Shown: piece after piece, positions 57,645-64,000 of the stretch | Numbering within the stretch: position 1 is the stretch's first letter | Layout: each line of letters opens with the position of its first letter | DNA from: Owenia fusiformis | Lineage: Eukaryota > Annelida > Polychaeta > Sabellida > Oweniidae | Assembly (NCBI GenBank): GCA_903813345.2 | Contig: CAIIXF020000003.1 | Coordinates: 23,699,248-23,763,247, forward strand | DNA length: 64,000 nucleotides | Direction of reading: 5' to 3' | The notes under the pieces: generated by a model | What the model saw: only the letters and a program-made list of their open reading frames with translations | Database searches by the model: none | Told to the model about the DNA's origin: nothing | Translations under genes and position numbers: made by a program

Positions 57645-58821
57645 CTCATTGACAGGAACAAGACATGTATCAATGGGTAAACATAAGCGTGGAGGGATAT
57701 TGACGGAAATAGTTTTATGTAAGAATATCTGTATAAACTAGTTTTGTAAAAAAATAGACAAATAAGAGGATGGAAGAAACAAAAGCAATGAAAAAGTGAG
57801 CATTGATAGGTAGAAACTAGTTTGAAATACTGACAAACATAGTGTTAGCAAAGTCGCATACAGGAATTGCAATATACCACGTGATTGAGTTTTACATAAG
57901 AGACAAAATGAATAGTTGATATGGTTAACAATATCATAATTGTATCAAGAGGCGAGATTTTTGATTTATGGTCTTGATAGTTGACCCCTGTCCATTGCCA
58001 CTCTCCCTCGTAAGCGAAATCGATCTTTTTAATACAGTGATCATACGAAATCAGTGGTAATGAAATCAAATAAATTTGGTTCCAACTCTTTAATGAAACT
58101 AATGTATATACAGATGGCGTTCGAGTAGAATCCCCTGGAGAAGAATAACTTATATTCTATAAAGAAAAACTCAAAGCACTTTGCATAAACGAGTTGTAAG
58201 TTACAAATTATGTAATATTGATAAAGATTTATGTGTCGTCTTTGATATCAAAATATAATTATTATTTGAACTAAGACATCTAACACAGCAACGTAATGAC
58301 AAATCTATGTCAAATATCCATCTTAAATTAATATCTTGCTAAAATAGACACAAAATAAATGCTCAAGTTCAATTTACAGATAAGAATGGTGAAATATGAG
58401 TAGAAGAACAAAAGGTGGATTCTGGAGGAATTATTTTTAGCTTATAGACTATCAAGTTCATCCCAATTTACGACAATTTACGACATACCGAGATTAATCT
58501 GAATTACAAATGGATAGTATTCCTGAACTGTATCAAATATTATTTGTAAGGACTGATATGAGCTTCATGAAAATGATCTTGTTAGACATAGACAAAGATT
58601 CTAGCGCATTTCTTATAGCAATGTGTCTTCATTATTCTGTAATTACCAATAGCAGTTGTATGCTTTTCGATGGATTCCTTTATAGACTCTGTTTTTGGCC
58701 CGTTTTTGGTCGTTGTGGTCATCATTACATCTAGCTGTTCATATATTGGTTGCTTATTTTGACTGGTCATGGTTGGTTGATTTCTTTATGCTTTACGTAC
58801 TGCATGCTGGATTTAATTTTG
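57645..58821. other. Spacer, no gene recognised
   Basis: AT-rich, short frames only, no domain. Confidence 0.5.
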
Positions 58822-58907
58822 TACCCTTTGCTTTCGTTCGAATTCGCTTCTTAAAAGAGAGCTTCGTCTTTACAGGTAGTTTATAACTAGACTCTGGGCG
58901 CATGGTA
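58822..58907. repeat. Short repeat with palindromic ends, copy 3
   Basis: 86 bp starting TACCCTTTGCTTTCGTTCGA and ending CTCTGGGCGCATGGTA. Contains TCGTTCGAATTCG, close to a Pol III B-box (GWTCRANNC), and CTTAAAAGAGAGCTTCGTC as in copy 1. Confidence 0.7.
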
Positions 58908-59283
58908 TTCATTATGCTTTCATTCTGAGTAATTTTGCCAGAGTAACAGACTTAATTTAGATGAGACCAGGTATATATTTGAATCATGTTGTTAATATGT
59001 ATATCGTTTCTTGAAACGATATAAATCAGCATTGAACTTATAAGAACAGTATATAGTATTTCCAATAGTTTTTTTCAATTATCAAGTTGGACAGGCATAC
59101 AGTATCTTTCTAAAGATGAGACTAATATCCGAAGACCAATTAATCATAGTAGAAACCAAGGTCCTTTGATGTATCTATGTATACTACGAGTATATGCATC
59201 TTCAAACTATATTCCTGCGCACAGGTGAGCTGCATCAATAAGCACTGAGTATATATGTTATATTTAATTTTAGAAAAACAAAA

Positions 59284-59395
59284 AGTAAAAATGCACTAGC
59301 GCTTGAAAAAATAAAAGTGCACTAGCACTTGTGAAAATTAAAAATGAACTAGTATACTTGTAAAAATTAAAAATGCACTAGTACTGTAGCTGCCA
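59284..59395. repeat. Short tandem repeat with GCACTAG cores
   Basis: Four units of about 30 bp: TAAAAATGCACTAGCGCTTG, then ATAAAAGTGCACTAGCACTT, then TAAAAATGAACTAGTATACTT and AAAATGCACTAGTACTGTAG. Each contains a small palindrome around CTAG. Confidence 0.7.
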
Positions 59396-59999
59396 TTACA
59401 GTCTGCTAGTGCCATTTAGAAGTTCCACATCAAGGACACTTATTTAACTAATCTTGACTTGAATTTATATCAAAGACCCGACAAATTGACATTTCGATTC
59501 TGACGTAACCCTTTAAGTAATGTTTCTCTTCATTATCCTGTAATTATCTTACGGTATCTGAGTGTAAAATAACGTGATTTGACTGGAATGAGAATGTTTA
59601 CGCATTGACTCTTTATTTTGAACAAACAAAGTCATTGATCTTGTGTTAATATATGAAAATGCTTGTATTATATAGTAGAAAACAGAAACGTATACATCTG
59701 CCGACAAATGTAAAAGTGACTTGATAAATGAAAGCAACCATATCTGGTTACTATAAAATGACTAAAAATATGGATTTATATCTATTTTGACATTGTTCTT
59801 TCAGGGATTACTATCTTATCTTCAATCTTTACATGCGGCATCCTTGTAAAATGCTAAGCATATCAGTTATCCGAGTCCTAACATCTATTAGGGGACAGCA
59901 ATTACAAAGGGTCGGGAAAGAGTTGTCCATCAAGCGAGCGTGCTCAGTGAATCTAATACTTATGTCTTTCACTTCACGTTTTGTAGACAGTGATTTTGA

Positions 60000-60425
60000 A
60001 TGTAACTTGATCTGCCCAAACGTGTTGATGCATTTTCGTTTCTTGCCCAGGCACGCCTCTACGCTCTAAACATTTATTTATAAACATCGTTGATACATCT
60101 GTTTCTTGGCCAGGCACGTTTCTATACGTCTGTAGTTGCTTACTCAAATCTATTTACAAATCTGCATTTGTTTCCTGCCCAGGCAAACAATCGTTGATAC
60201 ATTTCGATACATGTCCAGGCACGTTTTCATAATCTATGGTTGTTCAAACTTATTTATAAACGTCGTTGATAGAGTACTTGCCCAGGCACGCTTATGCAGC
60301 TATGCTTGTCTCACAAACGTCGTTTATACATTTCGGTTCATATCGAGGTACCTTTCTACATTTATGATTTTCAAATTTATTTACAAGCAACGGTGATACA
60401 TTTCGGTACATGTCCAGGCGCGTTT
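60000..60425. repeat. Tandem satellite with 65-70-bp unit, left part
   Basis: Units end in GTCCAGG or GCCCAGG and contain CACGTTTCTATA, a TTATTTATAAAC stretch, CGTCGTTGATACATTTCGG in order. About seven units, diverged. It continues at 63164 after the 2.7-kb insertion. Two open frames across it merely follow the repeat. Confidence 0.75.
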
Positions 60426-61109
60426 GGAATGTACTAAAAACCCTTCGACCCTTCGACCCTACGACCTACGACTTACAGGGTGTCAAGAATTTTTGGAATA
60501 TATTTTTATAAAAACCCTTCGACCTTCTATTTTCTATCTTTCTTTCTGTCCGATCAACAATAAGTACCGAAGTGAAAATATTCCCCAAAATTTTCCGAAA
60601 GGCATGTCATTTCCGGAAGTTATGATACGTTATATTACCGAACAGTCGTGAAAATGGAACGTTTGTTCGTTCATTTTACGAGAGCTAAATAAAATGCGAA
60701 CATCCAAGCATCAGGTATGACTCCACCATTGTTTGGCGTTTTACTACTTGCCACAATCAACCTCACTGCCAGGATATCAAACAAGGCCCATTTTCCACCA
60801 AACTTGGCCCAACTACTATCAGGCGGATGTCCTTGAAAAATCAAGTTGACATGGTTACCAAAACCTAATAGTTGCCATGGCAACCATAGAAATGGGCTAA
60901 AAAAAAGAGAGCAAAAAGCACCCAAACCCACCATAATGGCACTAATTTTTAAAATATTTCTAGATATACAAATTTTCTTAAACTTTGATATCATCTAGAA
61001 CACTTGTCAAAAAATTTGGGGGTAGGTTTACCACTTCGATTTTTTTCTAGGCTTGGTCAAAGTAAAACTAAGAAAAAGCATTAATTTTACTTTTGAATCA
61101 CCTATTATC

Positions 61110-61306
61110 CAGGGCTGTCAACTTGGGACCACCTAATATGAGTGACTTCAAAATGTTGGACACCCAAGTCCAAATCTGAACACTTTTGTCCAAATTTTGA
61201 ACACCTTTGGCCAACTTTTAAACACCTTTGGCCAAAGTTTGAGCACCTTTGCCAAACTTTGATCACCTCAAATTTTTCGCGCTCGCTACGCTCGCGATAT
61301 CATCAA

Positions 61307-61347
<41 letters not shown>

Positions 61348-61506
61348 AGGTACGAAAATTCTACAGAAATATTTTTGCGTGACAATTACCAGGTAAAATG
61401 CGTATTTGCGTGACATTTTCTGTCACGCAAAAAAAACTGGCGTGACTTCAAATTCTTCAGCAAATGCGTGACAAATACGCAAATTGCGGGACAGTTGACA
61501 GGCCTG
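61110..61506. mobile_element. Nested CAGGGCTGTCAAC element, 397 bp
   Basis: Left end CAGGGCTGTCAAC and complement of right end CAGGCCTGTCAAC differ at one base. TATTATC flanks both sides (61103-61109 and 61507-61513). The termini look hAT-like, but hAT duplications are normally 8 bp. It contains TTTGGCCAAC-type short repeats, TCGCGCTCGCTACGCTCGCG, the G39 run and several GCGTGAC words. A related fragment with CCTGTCAAC and ACGCATTTGC lies near 2675-2790. Confidence 0.7.
61308..61346 (+). repeat. Poly(G) run of 39
   Basis: An unbroken run of 39 G as given. The exact length may be an assembly artefact because such runs are hard to sequence. It would fold as G-quadruplex. Confidence 0.8.
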
Positions 61507-63163
61507 TATTATCGCCCAAATGGCTATTATATTTTTTCAAGGTCAAGGTCGCCATGCTAAAAGTTGAATTACGGAGATAAATCTGCTCTTCAGACAATGT
61601 TTGATAGCTTTTCTTCACCACAAAACAAAGATCTTTGCGCTGGTATGCCAATTTCCATGAGATAATGTACGGGAAGGAGGAACTGTGTCTTTAAATGTCA
61701 TCAAAACTTTATGCCAACACGTGAAAAGGCCATTTTCGCACTACTTTTGGTGTAATAATGCCATCGAACAAACATTCCAATTCACCCATGTTCAGTAATA
61801 TAAGGTGTTATTACGGTAAATACCACTTCCGGGTGTTTTTTAAAACTTTAAAAACGAAGCTATGCCAACTTCAATGGTGTGTATAGTAGGTTTAAGTGTA
61901 TGTACTGTGGGCATTTGAGGTATGTATGTAAGCCTAAAGCAGGGGCCAAGTTCTTTTTAAATGTGCCATTTTTAGAAAAAATCTCAAGAATATGGTCCCG
62001 TAAACAGGAACTACTTTATTCGTTAATTTTCATCGGTGAAGCAGAGATTTTACCTAAAAATAAGTCCCTATGTTGGCGTAGTGATATTTAAAAATCGAGA
62101 CCCAAACCCTATGTTAAATATAGTGTCGAGATGAAGGTTATGTATAGGGGATTGCAGAAATATAGTCATTGTATGGGCTAATTTGTTCGAAAATGGCGAT
62201 ATGTACCCCAGAAGGTGTGAGTACCGTAATCCAACACCAAATTCGAAAATTCAGAACAATACTTTACACATATGGCGTTCGTGATCAACTATAAAACGCT
62301 TACCCCCCCCCCCATAGTGTTAGATATCAAAATGTACCTGTTCATATAGGGGTTCGATTGATCTACATCAAATTATAGGGAGTCCGGTTACTTTTTGAGA
62401 TATCAGCGTCCATTTATTGTAACTTACGTTTGCTACCATTTCCTCAATTCTGAGATGACAGGCAACGCGTAGTAAACATGCTCACGCCGGAACTATATTT
62501 TGACCTACATCGCTATTTTCGTAATTTAAATGAAAGTTGAACTCCTCCTCTATATTTTGATACAAAATAGTGGCATACTATAGGTACCCTAGAAGTCAAC
62601 TATGGCGTTATTTAGTACAAAACCACAAGTTTTTAAATGGACTATATACCTTTTGGCGGATGGATATGGAACCTCATACCAGAACTTAAATTTTGTGATT
62701 TTTTCAATATTTTTCAATGATTTACCGTAGTGACACCCTAACGTATCATAACTTCCGGAATGACATGCCTTTCGGAAAATTTTTGGGAATATTTTCACTT
62801 CATTTACATTTCTTGTATAACTGTACTTATTGTTGATCAGACGGAAAGATAAGCTGATGTAGTTACACTAGAGCTCGTTTACTACCATTTGGAAGGCGTG
62901 TGAGGGTCCCATTCATCAGGTAACACTCATATGTCGAAGTTATGTTCTTGCTATTTTTAACAGTTAACAAGCTGTAGGTAGATGAAATCCTACAGGGAGC
63001 TCAAGTTGGAACTATACGTAATCATTTAGTAAACTGGACTGGGAAATCAGAGGTCGAAGGGTTTTTCAATATTAAAATATATTCCAAAAATTCTTGACAC
63101 CCAGTAAGTCGTAGGGTCGAAGGGTCGTAGGTCGAAGGGTTTTTAGTACATTCCGGCGCGTTT

Positions 63164-63300
63164 TCATAATCTATGCTTGTTCAAAAACGTCGATGATTCA
63201 TAATCTATGCTTGTTCAAAAACGTCGTTGATACATTTCTTGCTCGCACGTTTCCATACAGCTACGCTTGTTTTAGAAACGTCGTTCATGAATTTCGGACT
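63164..63300. repeat. Tandem satellite with 65-70-bp unit, right part
   Basis: Resumes the satellite with TCATAATCTATGCTTGTTCA twice, then CGTCGTTGATACATTTC and GCACGTTTCCATACAGCTA. Confirms that 60426-63154 is an insertion. Confidence 0.75.
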
Positions 63301-64000
63301 TTTTTTTCTTCGGGGTTGACCGGCTGTGGAGCTGGTTTTGAAGTTGATGGTTATTGGGATCCAAGTACACCCCATCTGTCTCTATTCATAGTTGGAGCTA
63401 TTTATCCTCCTTATCAAGGACTTTAAAATTGTCCCAGCCTATTTGATCATACCTATGTGTACGTGGCCGAATGCTTCATTACATGGTATATGGTAAATCA
63501 CCCCTGAGCGTTCCATTCGTGGGATTGTGTCTTATGAAACTTGACCGGGGCACTACATAGTTTGTTCCTGCATTTGTAACACGGCTGGGTCTTGCGTTCA
63601 TTAAGAAACATGCTCATTAATGCACATCCATTCTTGCCTAATCTATCTGTTTATTTCCTTTCAGCAACCGTCCCTTTGAATCAGTCAATTGTTTTCTTCG
63701 TAATAAATGATTCTACAATACAGAAGCTGTATATTTATGGTATCAAAGCAGACGGTTGCACTTACTCAGTGTCATTTCTGAACGTAATAAAGTATACTTT
63801 TTAGCATTTAAATTACATCATCATATATTAGAAGCCTCTTAGACTGATGGGATGTCTGGGAATTACAGTCAAGTTCAGCAGGGTGTAAGAGATAGCGCTT
63901 GTCCGCAAGTAAAATCTCGGGGTTATCACTATACATAGTGTTAAATAAGGAAAGTTACACGTTTAGAGCCGTGAGTTTTAAACAATTTTATGGAGGTTGC
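63301..64000. other. Spacer, no gene recognised
   Basis: Two short frames (63193-63426 and 63592-63804) have no domain. No repeat seen. Confidence 0.5.

Larger units (their letters stand above)
60426..63154. mobile_element. Mutator-like TIR element, 2729 bp, 9-bp target duplication
   Basis: Left end GGAATGTACTAAAAACCCTT matches the complement of the right end over its first 25 bp. The inverted similarity continues for about 200 bp with indels, including TGTCAAGAATTTTTGGAATA, GATCAACAATAAGTAC and TTTTCCGAAAGGCATGTCAT in both arms. GGCGCGTTT at 60417-60425 is repeated at 63155-63163 and is part of one satellite unit, so the boundaries are secure. A 9-bp duplication and long TIRs fit MULE elements; Merlin is an alternative. 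Interior frames, including one of 107 codons on the minus strand at 60671-60994, have no recognised domain. Confidence 0.85.

Noticed and set aside
59833-60396. Frames of 78 and 86 codons on the plus strand
   Set aside because: They track the 65-70-bp satellite units and end at different points in each; no domain.
60671-60994. 107-codon minus-strand frame inside the Mutator-like element
   Set aside because: Has a hydrophobic stretch but no transposase or other domain I recognise; not enough to call a gene.

Overview
Eukaryotic (metazoan) nuclear DNA, AT-rich, with no recognisable single-copy host gene. Almost everything that can be named is a mobile element or its debris. The mix suggests a marine invertebrate genome: a Ty3/gypsy LTR element, Tx1/L1-like and jockey-superfamily-like LINEs with (AAT)n or (CATAAA)n tails, many foldback MITEs, and repeats with expanded G or C runs. 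The phylum cannot be fixed from sequence alone.

Layout. 1-4.6 kb: AT-rich spacer with degraded dispersed repeats. 4646-7561: a non-autonomous Harbinger-like element with a TAA target duplication, containing two further inverted-repeat elements; a paralogous empty site lies at about 7975-8160. 8-12.9 kb: small TIR elements and repeats. 12997-24664: a complete Ty3/gypsy element with long LTRs (1774 and 1835 bp), tRNA-Leu-type PBS, gag-protease, RT-RNase H, integrase and a polypurine tract. Its pol is broken by one nonsense codon and one frameshift, and a frame change at an A7 tract separates gag-protease from pol. 25.3-28.5 kb: a foldback element and a diverged array. 28652-30559: a 1.9-kb element with 68-bp perfect TIRs and a 5-bp duplication, holding a C2H2-finger ORF. 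33899-39757: a 5'-truncated L1/Tx1-like LINE split by a second, antisense 5'-truncated LINE (36222-39257). 41.7-49.0 kb: three foldback elements and a third LINE (about 45169-47475) sitting inside an inverted-repeat element. 49985-50208: a small CAGG-ended MITE. 56.9-57.6 kb: a 33-bp minisatellite. 59.9-63.3 kb: a 65-70-bp tandem satellite interrupted by a 2729-bp Mutator-like element with a 9-bp duplication, which itself contains a 397-bp CAGG-ended element with a 39-G run.

How the parts work together. The reverse-transcribing elements encode their own copying enzymes: Gag, aspartic protease, RT-RNase H and integrase for the LTR element, RT for the LINEs. All copies here carry lesions or truncations. 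The TIR elements are non-autonomous and would need transposase in trans. The most unusual signals are RNA-structural: a tandem 61-bp hairpin array in each LTR that differs by exactly one unit between LTRs, and a duplicated about 100-nt module upstream of the polypurine tract whose hairpins keep pairing while their sequence changes.
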